Assembly (NCBI GenBank): GCA_019308525.1
Contig: JAFDIC010000392.1
Coordinates: forward strand, 1-6,685
Direction of reading: 5' to 3'
From: Deltaproteobacteria bacterium
GTDB lineage: Bacteria; Desulfobacterota; DSM-4660; Desulfatiglandales; HGW-15
DNA: 6,685 bases
The position numbers and the translations under genes are program-made. Under the pieces are notes generated by a model. The model saw only the letters and a program-made list of their open reading frames with translations, was not told the origin of the DNA and did not search any database. Of the stretch, positions 1 to 5,644 are shown piece after piece; within the stretch, counting starts at the first letter, position 1, and every line of letters starts with the position of its first letter.

Positions 1-27
1 TGCATCCATTCGGCTCTGCTGGGACAT
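1..27 (-). CDS. Start of a divergent gene, 9 codons visible (partial)
   Basis: On the minus strand an ATG at 27 opens a frame reading MSQQSRMDA that runs off the window edge. It is preceded by a strong ribosome binding site, GGGAGG (minus strand, 40 to 35), seven bases before the ATG. A possible promoter lies further upstream at 127-100. A second in-frame ATG at 33 is too close to the binding site to be preferred. The product cannot be identified from nine residues. The call rests on the binding site, spacing and promoter, not on homology. Confidence 0.45.
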
Positions 28-99
28 CAACATTCCTCCCTGTCTTTTCGGCGTCCTGCGCCTCCCTCCTAGGGTCCGGAAGGGGCCAGATACTTTTTC

Positions 100-127
100 T
101 TTATCACACGAGTATGAATCCTGCCAA
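100..127 (-). promoter_or_regulatory. Candidate sigma70-type promoter for the divergent minus-strand gene
   Basis: Read on the minus strand, TTGGCA (127-122; 5 of 6 matches to TTGACA) is followed after 16 bases by GATAAA (105-100; 4 of 6 matches to TATAAT). Transcription would begin near 93, giving a leader of about 65 bases before the ATG at 27. This is a consensus match by eye only. Confidence 0.3.
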
Positions 128-156
128 TATGGAAAGTTTCCCACGACCCATGAACC

Positions 157-186
157 TTGACAACCTGAGGGGATTCTGGCTCAGAT
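157..186 (+). promoter_or_regulatory. Weak candidate promoter for the adenosyltransferase gene
   Basis: A perfect TTGACA at 157-162 is followed after 18 bases by TCAGAT (181-186), which matches TATAAT at only 3 of 6 positions. Its interest is that transcription would start near 193, between the upstream possible ATG at 114 and the ATG at 228. That agrees with 228 as the true start. I see no cobalamin riboswitch in the 200 bases upstream. Confidence 0.2.
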
Positions 187-227
187 GCCCCCAAAATGGC
201 CTGGAGGCCTATCGCCTGAGAGGATCC

Positions 228-1241
228 ATGAAAAAGACGTTGGAACAGGGATTGATTCAAGTCTACGAGGGCCCGGAAGGCCATCACAATACCGCCCCTT
301 TGGGCCTGGCCCTCAGGGCAAGCGGCCACGGCCTGAAGACTTTTTTTGCCGATTTCACCCCAGGTTCTCCGCTGGAGGATCTGGAAAGGGCGTCTCGACT
401 TCTGGGGGGGCGGCTGGTGGTAGAGGTCGCCTTTCCCCAGGGGAGGGCCGAAGAGGCCCTTTCCGTCCGGGAGCTTTTGGATCGGACCTCCTGCGCGCTG
501 GCCCAAGGGGATTACGACCTCGTCATTCTGGAGGGAATCGGGCCCTGGGTCCGCAAAGGCGGCCTCCGGCAACAAGAACTCCTCATCCTCCTGGAGCAGA
601 GGCCCCGGCAAGTGGAGCTGATCCTCTCAGGCCCGTCTCTGCCCGAGGCCTTGGTTTCCCGGGCCGACCTGGTGACCCAGATGGAGGTGAGCATCCCTTC
701 GCCCCATGAGCCTCCCCTTCCCTTTCAGAAAGGTTTTGTGGAGGTGGTCAGCGGGGACGGCAAGGGGAAGAGTACGTATGCCTTCGGCAGGGCGCTCCTC
801 CATGCGGCCCGGGGGGAACCCTCGCGGATCTTTCAGTTTGTGAAGGCCCCTGGGGGCTACGGTGAAATCCGCGCCATCCAGCGGATTCCCCTCATAGAGA
901 TCCGGACCATGGGCAAGGGTTTCGTCATGAGTGGGAAGCCAACGGACAAGCACCAAGAGGCCGCCCTGGAGGCCTGGAAGGCCTCGCTGGAGGAGATCCG
1001 CCAAGGCGCCGGCGGAGTCGTGATCCTGGACGAGATCCATGTGGCAATCCATCTCGGGCTCCTTCCCGCAGAGAAGGTCTGGGAAGGGCTTCTCAAGACC
1101 CCGCCTCCGCTACACCTCATCCTGACCGGAAGATATGCCCCTTCCCTTCTGGTTCAGGCCGCCCAACGGTATGTCTGCATGAAGGAGGTGAGGCATCCGT
1201 TCCACCGGGGCGTCCCGGCCAGGAAGGGCATCGAGTTTTGA
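228..1241 (+). CDS. cobO: Cob(I)yrinic acid a,c-diamide adenosyltransferase, tandem two-domain (BtuR/CobO family)
   Basis: The family transfers the 5'-deoxyadenosyl group of ATP to cob(I)alamin or cob(I)yrinic acid diamide in the cytoplasm, making coenzyme B12. The product is 337 aa, about twice the usual 170-200 aa, and contains two copies of the domain. The C-terminal copy (about 168-337) looks functional: P-loop GDGKGKST (176-183), FQFVKAPGGYGE (202-213), GKGFVM (229-234), Walker-B-like VVILDEI (264-270), LTGRYAPSLL (299-308) and the C-terminal HPFHRGVPARKGIEF. The N-terminal copy (about 8-155) keeps the pattern GLIQVYEG...LGLALRASGHG, DLVILEGI and LILSGPSLPEALV, but the P-loop reads GPEGHHNTA, without the lysine and Ser/Thr, so it should not bind ATP normally. 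I chose ATG 228 because GAGAGG (218-223) precedes it and the domain begins right after. The same frame is open back to ATG 114, which has no visible binding site. The next gene lies 125 bp downstream with its own promoter. Confidence 0.88.
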   Translation: MKKTLEQGLIQVYEGPEGHHNTAPLGLALRASGHGLKTFFADFTPGSPLEDLERASRLLGGRLVVEVAFPQGRAEEALSVRELLDRTSCALAQGDYDLVILEGIGPWVRKGGLRQQELLILLEQRPRQVELILSGPSLPEALVSRADLVTQMEVSIPSPHEPPLPFQKGFVEVVSGDGKGKSTYAFGRALLHAARGEPSRIFQFVKAPGGYGEIRAIQRIPLIEIRTMGKGFVMSGKPTDKHQEAALEAWKASLEEIRQGAGGVVILDEIHVAIHLGLLPAEKVWEGLLKTPPPLHLILTGRYAPSLLVQAAQRYVCMKEVRHPFHRGVPARKGIEF

Positions 1242-1277
1242 TGAGGCCCCTGGCGAGCAGCGCCCCTCTCCTCTGTC

Positions 1278-1306
1278 TTGACCGGGGTTTTTCTCCTGGT
1301 TATCGT
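1278..1306 (+). promoter_or_regulatory. Candidate sigma70-type promoter for abfD
   Basis: TTGACC (1278-1283; 5 of 6 to consensus), a 17-base spacer, then TATCGT (1301-1306; 4 of 6). Transcription would start near 1313, giving a leader of about 54 bases before the abfD ATG at 1367. It sits in the only non-coding gap between the adenosyltransferase and abfD, suggesting separate control. Consensus match only. Confidence 0.4.
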
Positions 1307-1366
1307 AACATCAAGAAGCAGCACGAAAATGTTGATACTCACCCTGTGCCGAGAAAGGAGCGATCC

Positions 1367-2866
1367 ATGAAGATTCAAAGTGGTGCCCAGTACATGCAAA
1401 GCCTCCAGACCCTTCATCCTGTGATTTATTATAAGGGAGAACGCATCCGCGACGTCACCCGCCATCCGGCGACAGCGCCCCATGTGCGTGCCGCGGCCAT
1501 GACCTACTCCCTGGCCAGGGATCCTGAACACAAGGAGCTTGCCACCGCGGTGAGCCACCTTACGGGAAGGACCATCAGTCGCTTCACCCACGTTCACCAG
1601 AACGTCGAGGACCTCATCAAGAAAATCAAACTGCTGCGGGTCCTGGGGCAGAAGACGGCAACCTGTTTTCAGCGATGCGTAGGGTTCGACGGTATCAATG
1701 CGGTCTATTCAGTGGTCTATGAGATGGACCGCAAGCACGGGACTGACTACTTAGAGCGTTTCAAGAAATGGCTGGTGCGCATCCAGGACGAGAATCTCAT
1801 GGTGGTGGGCGCCATGACCGATCCCAAAGGGGACCGCTCCAAGGCCCCGGCCGACCAGCCCGATCCCGACCAGTACGTGCATATTGCGGATAGGAGGGAA
1901 GATGGCATCGTCATTCGAGGCGCCAAGCTTCACATGACCGGAGCTGTCAACAGCCATGAGATCCTGGTGATGCCCACTACGGCCATGGATGAGCGCTCCA
2001 AGGCCTATGCCGTGGCCTGCGCAGTTCCTATTGACGCCCCGGGTATAACCCTCATCTTCGGGCGCCAGGCCAATGATGACAGGCGAGACAAGAGGGAGCG
2101 TTTGGACTTCGGGAAGCCATCGTTTGCGGCCGTGGGCGGAGAGGCGGTCATTGTCTTTGATGACGTGTTTGTGCCCACAGAGCGGGTCTTCATGGACGGA
2201 GAGACCGAGTTCACAGGGGCCTTGGTCTATCGCTTTGCCGCGCATCACCGGGCCAATTACGGGGCGTGCAAAACGGGTCTCATGGACGTGCTCATCGGTG
2301 CGGTCACCTTCTTGTCCCAGATCCAGGGCACCCACAAGGCCTCACACGTGAAGGACAAGGTGACCGAGATGATCCATCTCAACGAGACCCTTTACAGCTC
2401 CTCCATTGCCTGTTCGGCCGAAGGCTGGCCCACACCTTCCGGCGCCTTCATGGTCAACACCATGCTGGCCAATGTGTGCAAACAGAACGTGACCCGCTTC
2501 CATTTCGAGGTGGCTAGGCTGGCCCTGGATCTGGCGGGGGGATTCATTGCCACCCTCCCCAGCCAATACGACCTGGAGAGCGAGGACATAGGACATCTGG
2601 TCCGGAAATACTTCTCCGGCGTGGAAGGTATTCCGCCTGAGCATCGGATGAAGGTGGCTCGACTCATCGAGGCCATGACCGGCGGCACCGCCTTGGTGGA
2701 ATCCATGCACGGCGCGGGGTCGCCCCAGGCCCAGAGGATCATGATCCTGAGGGAGGGGGAGCTGGAAAAGAAGGTCGCGCTGGCCAAGGCCCTGCTGGGG
2801 ATCCCCCAGAAGAGAAGCGCCGGCAAGAGGAAGGCCCCGTTCAAGAACCGCGCGCCGCTCACCTGA
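1367..2866 (+). CDS. abfD: 4-Hydroxybutyryl-CoA dehydratase / vinylacetyl-CoA isomerase
   Basis: This flavin and [4Fe-4S] enzyme dehydrates 4-hydroxybutyryl-CoA to crotonyl-CoA by a ketyl radical mechanism and isomerises vinylacetyl-CoA. It acts in the cytoplasm of anaerobes fermenting 4-aminobutyrate or 4-hydroxybutyrate. The product is 499 aa, against about 490 for the Clostridium aminobutyricum enzyme. Cluster ligands recalled from that enzyme (Cys99, Cys103, His292, Cys299) correspond to Cys100 and Cys104 in TCFQRC, and His294 and Cys301 in HHRANYGACK. Tyr298 and Lys302 match Tyr296 and Lys300; Thr191 (HMTGAVNSH) matches Thr190; Glu259 (VGGEAV) matches Glu257. Glu445 in ESMHGAGSPQAQR probably matches Glu455. 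These residues separate it from flavin hydroxylases of the related HpaB fold. The ATG at 1367 follows AAAGGAG (1354-1360) by six bases. The frame is open 43 codons further upstream, overlapping the previous gene, but that stretch has no family similarity. The C-terminus ends in a basic tail (about 481-494). The next gene begins 21 bp downstream. Confidence 0.95.
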   Translation: MKIQSGAQYMQSLQTLHPVIYYKGERIRDVTRHPATAPHVRAAAMTYSLARDPEHKELATAVSHLTGRTISRFTHVHQNVEDLIKKIKLLRVLGQKTATCFQRCVGFDGINAVYSVVYEMDRKHGTDYLERFKKWLVRIQDENLMVVGAMTDPKGDRSKAPADQPDPDQYVHIADRREDGIVIRGAKLHMTGAVNSHEILVMPTTAMDERSKAYAVACAVPIDAPGITLIFGRQANDDRRDKRERLDFGKPSFAAVGGEAVIVFDDVFVPTERVFMDGETEFTGALVYRFAAHHRANYGACKTGLMDVLIGAVTFLSQIQGTHKASHVKDKVTEMIHLNETLYSSSIACSAEGWPTPSGAFMVNTMLANVCKQNVTRFHFEVARLALDLAGGFIATLPSQYDLESEDIGHLVRKYFSGVEGIPPEHRMKVARLIEAMTGGTALVESMHGAGSPQAQRIMILREGELEKKVALAKALLGIPQKRSAGKRKAPFKNRAPLT

Positions 2867-2887
2867 AACGTTATGTGGAGATAAAGT

Positions 2888-3917
2888 TTGGATAAGAACA
2901 AAATCGTAATCCTTACAGCTACTGCTTTTCTGTTCCTGGTTGGTAATGGGGTAGTTTGTGCTGCTGAACAAGATACTAAAGCGGGAAAAATCCATGTCGA
3001 TTATGAATGGGACAGGTTAGAAGAGGTCATTTTAGGGTCTCCTAAAAACCTTACAGTTCCTGGCGATTGTCCTACCATCAAATTCGGCTTTGATTACCAA
3101 AAAGGAAACGAGCAATGGATTAAGAAATATGGTGGTCAAAAGATGGAAGAAGTTGATCCTGATTTTTATAAAAAGATTGTCAACCAATCAAATAATCTTG
3201 CAAAGCTACTAGAATCCTGCGGCGTTAAGGTTCACCGTCATGACCCCGGATTATTGACCCCAGAGGAACTGGTATTCATGTCAGACCTGGAAAAAGGCTA
3301 TAATTTCCTCTATCCTAGGGATCCAGTTATTGTTATTGGAAATCATGTGATTGAAGCGGCGTTAAAATTGCCTATGCGAACCAGAGAAAAATTTATTGTC
3401 AGAAAAATCTTTGAGAAAATCCTGAAAGATAATCCAGATGTTCAATATGTTTCAGTCCCTTCCGTTTCACCATCTTTCCCCACAAAAGGCGGTATCTACC
3501 TGGAAGGCGGCGACGTAATGCTCAATGGGAAAGAGATATACGTCGGACATTCCGGCAACGCATCAAGCGAAGCGGGGATTGAATGGTTACGAAGATATCT
3601 GGGGGATGACTATACTGTACACCAGATTGATATTAGAGGTTTCCAACATCTTGATTGCGTATTGTCTTTGGTTCGGCCCGGTCTGGCCATTCGTTGCCCT
3701 GATGCTTTTGTGGGGGATTTACCGGATTCTCTAAAAGACTGGGACTATATTAATGTGCCTTTAGTTGATGATAGTCGATAATCGCTTCACGTATTTGAAA
3801 GAAGAACTAAGGAAACGGGGGATGGAAGTTATTAGCGTGCCTTTTGATGCAATCACCCAAATGGGAGGGGGATTTCGTTGTTCTCATCATCCGATTCGAC
3901 GCCGCCATATTGACTGA
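2888..3917 (+). pseudogene. Exported amidinotransferase-family (pentein) protein, frameshifted
   Basis: The first frame (2888-3781, 297 aa) starts at TTG, seven bases after GGAG (2877-2880). It opens with a signal peptide: Lys at 3 and 5, a hydrophobic core at about 6-23, and a likely cut near VVCAA (22-26). Then come family motifs: YEWDRLEEVILGSP (39-52), YPRDPVIVIGNHVIEA (142-157), YLEGGDVMLNGKEIYVG (204-220, Asp209) and HLDCVLSLVRPGLAI (254-268, His254). It stops at 3781 before the catalytic cysteine. A second frame continues the protein from about 3780: NRFTYLKEELRKRGMEV, then QMGGGFRCSHHPIRRR, ending at TGA 3915-3917; its Cys is the expected nucleophile. Removing a 7-bp duplication restores a 340-aa protein with Cys329. 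Amidinotransferases move an amidino group from arginine to an amine; relatives are deiminases or hydrolases, so the substrate is unknown. G+C is far below abfD, suggesting transfer. The C-terminal frame has an ATG at 3768 but no binding site. Confidence 0.85.
3770..3783 (+). repeat. 7-bp imperfect tandem duplication causing the frameshift
   Basis: GATAGTC (3770-3776) is followed directly by GATAATC (3777-3783), identical at 6 of 7 positions. Deleting either unit joins the two frames of the amidinotransferase gene (VDD followed by NRF) and removes the TAA at 3779-3781. Since 7 is not a multiple of 3, the duplication alone explains the break. Confidence 0.7.
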
Positions 3918-3929
3918 ACCCGGATTTCG

Positions 3930-3960
3930 CAAGGGTATCTGAAAGACCCTTGTTATTCTT
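3930..3960 (+). terminator. Candidate Rho-independent terminator
   Basis: CAAGGGT (3930-3936) pairs with ACCCTTG (3946-3952) around a nine-base loop and is followed by TTATTCTT (3953-3960). It lies 13 bases after the amidinotransferase stop, well placed to end that transcript. It is also part of the repeat element, so the element may supply the terminator, or the hairpin may simply be part of the repeat's fold. Confidence 0.45.
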
Positions 3961-4032
3961 GTCATTGCGAGCGATAGCGAAGCAATCTTTAGGTGAAGGG
4001 ATTGCTTCGTCACTTCGTTCCTCGCAATGACA
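3960..4032. repeat. 73-bp imperfect palindrome (CHCEERSDEAI-type repeat)
   Basis: TGTCATTGCGAG (3960-3971) pairs perfectly with CTCGCAATGACA (4021-4032), and CGAAGCAATC (3978-3987) with GATTGCTTCG (4000-4009). A 12-base loop (3988-3999) and asymmetric internal bulges remain. This would form a long stable hairpin in RNA or single-stranded DNA. The pattern is typical of short repeats scattered in many bacterial genomes; copy number cannot be judged from one window. Confidence 0.75.
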
Positions 4033-4076
4033 TTTTGGGAGGCTTGCGAAATTCGGGCTGAAACCTATGAGCTTCC

Positions 4077-4145
4077 ATAACAAACCACTTCACCGGATGG
4101 CAACTGCGCTACGCTCTGTTTCCGCCGGGGTGCACGATCATTAGC
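4077..4145. other. Imperfect hairpin resembling a degenerate integron attC site
   Basis: The stretch begins ATAACAA (4077-4083) and ends ATTAGC (4140-4145), like the R boxes of attC sites (AAC and GTT cores), though the right core has decayed from GTTA to ATTA. Between them CACC (4091-4094) pairs with GGTG (4129-4132), GG (4099-4100) with CC (4122-4123), AAC (4102-4104) with GTT (4118-4120) and GCG (4106-4108) with CGC (4112-4114). Unpaired bases sit on one side, as attC sites have. There is no integrase here and the next gene is longer than usual cassette cargo. It may instead be another dispersed palindrome. Confidence 0.3.
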
Positions 4146-4258
4146 TGAGCTGACATCGTTCCCAGGATAAAATCATTGTATTTTGATCATCAGGAAACTG
4201 CTTTTGCAGTGCATTGCATGAATAGCTATAGATTCTGATTCGGCAAAGGAAACAGAGC

Positions 4259-5641
4259 ATGTTGGAGGAGGCGTTAGCTCACTATGTATCCAAGATTACT
4301 TTTCAATGTGTCGCCCCTGAAGTATTGCATATCATCAAGCGCAATATTCTTGATTCTTATGCCGGAATTTGCGCTTCACTCCAGGACACGGAGCTGATCA
4401 AGAAATTCGACCGGATGACATCTCTTACTCTCACCGAGCGAGGCATAACCGTTTGGGGCCTTAACCGGAAGGCGAGCACCGCGGACGGCCTTTTCATGAA
4501 TACGATTCTTGGGCGGCGGAGCGATCTCGTGAACACATATCTGCCTCCCAATGAGATGGGAGGTTCCCACCCTTCAGACAACGTGTCTCTCGTGCTGTCA
4601 ATGGCCGATTGGCTCGGAAAAAACGGGCAGGACGTTTTGACATCTACTTATGTTGCCTACCTCTTGTCTTGTGCTTTTTCGAATTACTACAATCCGGAAC
4701 GGAACAAGTACGATCACGATGCCCAGGCTCTTTTCTATCTTTCTCTGGTCATCGGGGTCATGATGGGGCTTTCGGTCGGCCAGTTGACGGAAGCACAAAG
4801 GATTGCCGGAATGATGGGGCTTGACATCAACCAGGCTGCGATGGGGGAAATTAGCGACTGGAAGCACTGCACCTATGCATCTTGTGCTGTTCGCGCCCTG
4901 CATGCGGTCAAGATGGCTTTCGCCGGTTTTGAAGGTCCCAAGTACATATATGAAGGCGAAGCAGGGATCAATCAGTTCTTCCCGCACAGCCGGTCTGTTT
5001 TCGATCCACTGCCTGATCTGAAATCCATCATTTTCAAACAGTGGCCCGCGCTCGTTTTCTGCCAGACACCCATTGATGTTGCCATCGAAATCGCCCAGAA
5101 GATCAACGATCACAAAACCATTGATCAAGTCGAAGTCCAAACCTACCGAAAAGCCCTCGAGGAGGCGGCTATTGAATCGTCATATCATCCGGTCAGTCGA
5201 GCCGGCCGAACCCATTCCATCCCCTACTGTGTCGCGGTAGCGCTTGTCAAAAAAACGATAAATTACAGTTATTTTGATGATGATTTCATAAAGAGAGAAA
5301 AAGAGATTATTGATTTAATTCCAAAGATCATGGTCAGCGAGGATTCCCAGATGACCCGGAGATTCCCTGAAGGGGCCCCCTGTAGAATCATCGTTACGCT
5401 CAACGATGGGACGACGATCAGCTATAGTCGTGATTTTCCACATGGAGATCCTCATGATCCCTTGAGCGATCAGGAGATTGAGGAGAAGACACATAGATAT
5501 TTGTCGCTTCTTACGGACCGGGAAAATGCAAATTCCATCATCAAGCGTGTCTGGAATATGGAGAATGAATCCTCTATAGACTGGTTGGTTAGACCATTGA
5601 AGCAAAAAGTTTTATGTAAAACAAGCCCTCAAGGAGAATGA
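4259..5641 (+). CDS. MmgE/PrpD family protein (2-methylcitrate dehydratase-like)
   Basis: This family contains 2-methylcitrate dehydratases, cis-aconitate decarboxylases and related lyases or epimerases acting on polycarboxylic acids in the cytoplasm. At 460 aa the product has normal family length and is unbroken. Visible features in order: the N-terminal helix pattern (APEVLHIIKRNILDSYAG, 19-36), GGSHPSDNVSLVLSMADWLG (101-120, the family's GHPSD/RPADN region), WKHCTYASCAVRALHA (201-216), GPKYIYEGEAGI (226-237), QWPALVFCQTPIDVAIEIA (261-279), RAGRTHSIPYCVAVAL (314-329) and the C-terminal IIVTLNDGTTIS...FPHGDPHDPLS. The last three resemble PrpD (KFYPAE..GQT, RADRDHCIQYMVAVPL), but similarity is loose and no propionate genes are nearby, so the substrate is open. 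The ATG at 4259 follows AAAGGA (4245-4250) by eight bases. The stop codon overlaps the leader of the SnoaL-like gene, so the two are probably co-transcribed. G+C is lower than in abfD. Confidence 0.88.
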   Translation: MLEEALAHYVSKITFQCVAPEVLHIIKRNILDSYAGICASLQDTELIKKFDRMTSLTLTERGITVWGLNRKASTADGLFMNTILGRRSDLVNTYLPPNEMGGSHPSDNVSLVLSMADWLGKNGQDVLTSTYVAYLLSCAFSNYYNPERNKYDHDAQALFYLSLVIGVMMGLSVGQLTEAQRIAGMMGLDINQAAMGEISDWKHCTYASCAVRALHAVKMAFAGFEGPKYIYEGEAGINQFFPHSRSVFDPLPDLKSIIFKQWPALVFCQTPIDVAIEIAQKINDHKTIDQVEVQTYRKALEEAAIESSYHPVSRAGRTHSIPYCVAVALVKKTINYSYFDDDFIKREKEIIDLIPKIMVSEDSQMTRRFPEGAPCRIIVTLNDGTTISYSRDFPHGDPHDPLSDQEIEEKTHRYLSLLTDRENANSIIKRVWNMENESSIDWLVRPLKQKVLCKTSPQGE

Positions 5642-5644
5642 GAA

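Larger units (their letters stand above)
3919..4057. mobile_element. MITE-like repeat element with terminal inverted repeats
   Basis: CCCGGATTTCGCAAG (3919-3933) and CTTGCGAAATTCGGG (4043-4057) are inverted copies matching at 14 of 15 positions, and they bound a 139-bp non-coding unit. Inside lies the long palindrome at 3960-4032, whose translation reads CHCEERSDEAI on the minus strand, a well-known signature of dispersed bacterial palindromic repeats mistaken for proteins. There is no transposase, so it would move in trans, if at all. It begins one base after the amidinotransferase stop codon. I see no clear target-site duplication, so the exact ends are inferred from the inverted repeats. 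Confidence 0.6.
3918..4258. other. Non-coding interval with repeat elements
   Basis: This 341-bp gap holds no credible gene. Its first part is the inverted-repeat-bounded element at 3919-4057, and its middle holds the attC-like hairpin at 4077-4145. The last part (about 4146-4258) is the leader of the MmgE/PrpD gene. It contains a small perfect hairpin, ACTGC TTTT GCAGT (4197-4210), overlapping a weak promoter candidate, TTGCAG (4204-4209), 17 bases, TATAGA (4227-4232). The ribosome binding site AAAGGA is at 4245-4250. Minus-strand open frames over 3807-4083 are translations of the repeat, not genes. Confidence 0.7.

Noticed and set aside
114..227. Upstream extension of the adenosyltransferase to ATG 114 (38 more residues)
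   Set aside because: No ribosome binding site before 114 and no family similarity in the extra residues; ATG 228 has GAGAGG just upstream and begins the domain directly.
69..1120. Minus-strand and alternate plus-frame open frames of 60-180 codons opposite the adenosyltransferase
   Set aside because: They overlap a recognised gene in GC-rich DNA, where stop codons are rare in other frames, and their translations are Pro/Arg/Gly-rich with no motifs.
1238..1366. Longer abfD start overlapping the previous gene's stop
   Set aside because: The stretch contains a good promoter match, has no family similarity, and ATG 1367 has an ideal AAAGGAG six bases upstream.
1367..2866. 4-Hydroxyphenylacetate 3-monooxygenase (HpaB) as the identity of this gene
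   Set aside because: Same fold, but the four cluster ligands and the radical-enzyme active-site residues are all present, which points to 4-hydroxybutyryl-CoA dehydratase.
1751..2995. Minus-strand open frames of up to 217 codons opposite abfD
   Set aside because: Shadows of the abfD coding frame; no binding sites or recognisable domains.
3525..3734. Small plus-frame open frame with hydrophobic residues (69 codons)
   Set aside because: Lies wholly inside the amidinotransferase coding region in another frame and has no binding site.
3760..3785. Programmed ribosomal frameshift in the amidinotransferase gene
   Set aside because: No slippery heptamer or downstream stimulatory structure at the break; a 7-bp duplication explains it better.
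3931..4032. CRISPR-like repeat array
   Set aside because: The repeats are inverted arms of a single hairpin, not regularly spaced direct repeats.
3807..4083. Two minus-strand small proteins, one containing CHCEERSDEAI
   Set aside because: These are translations of the palindromic repeat, a known source of false genes.
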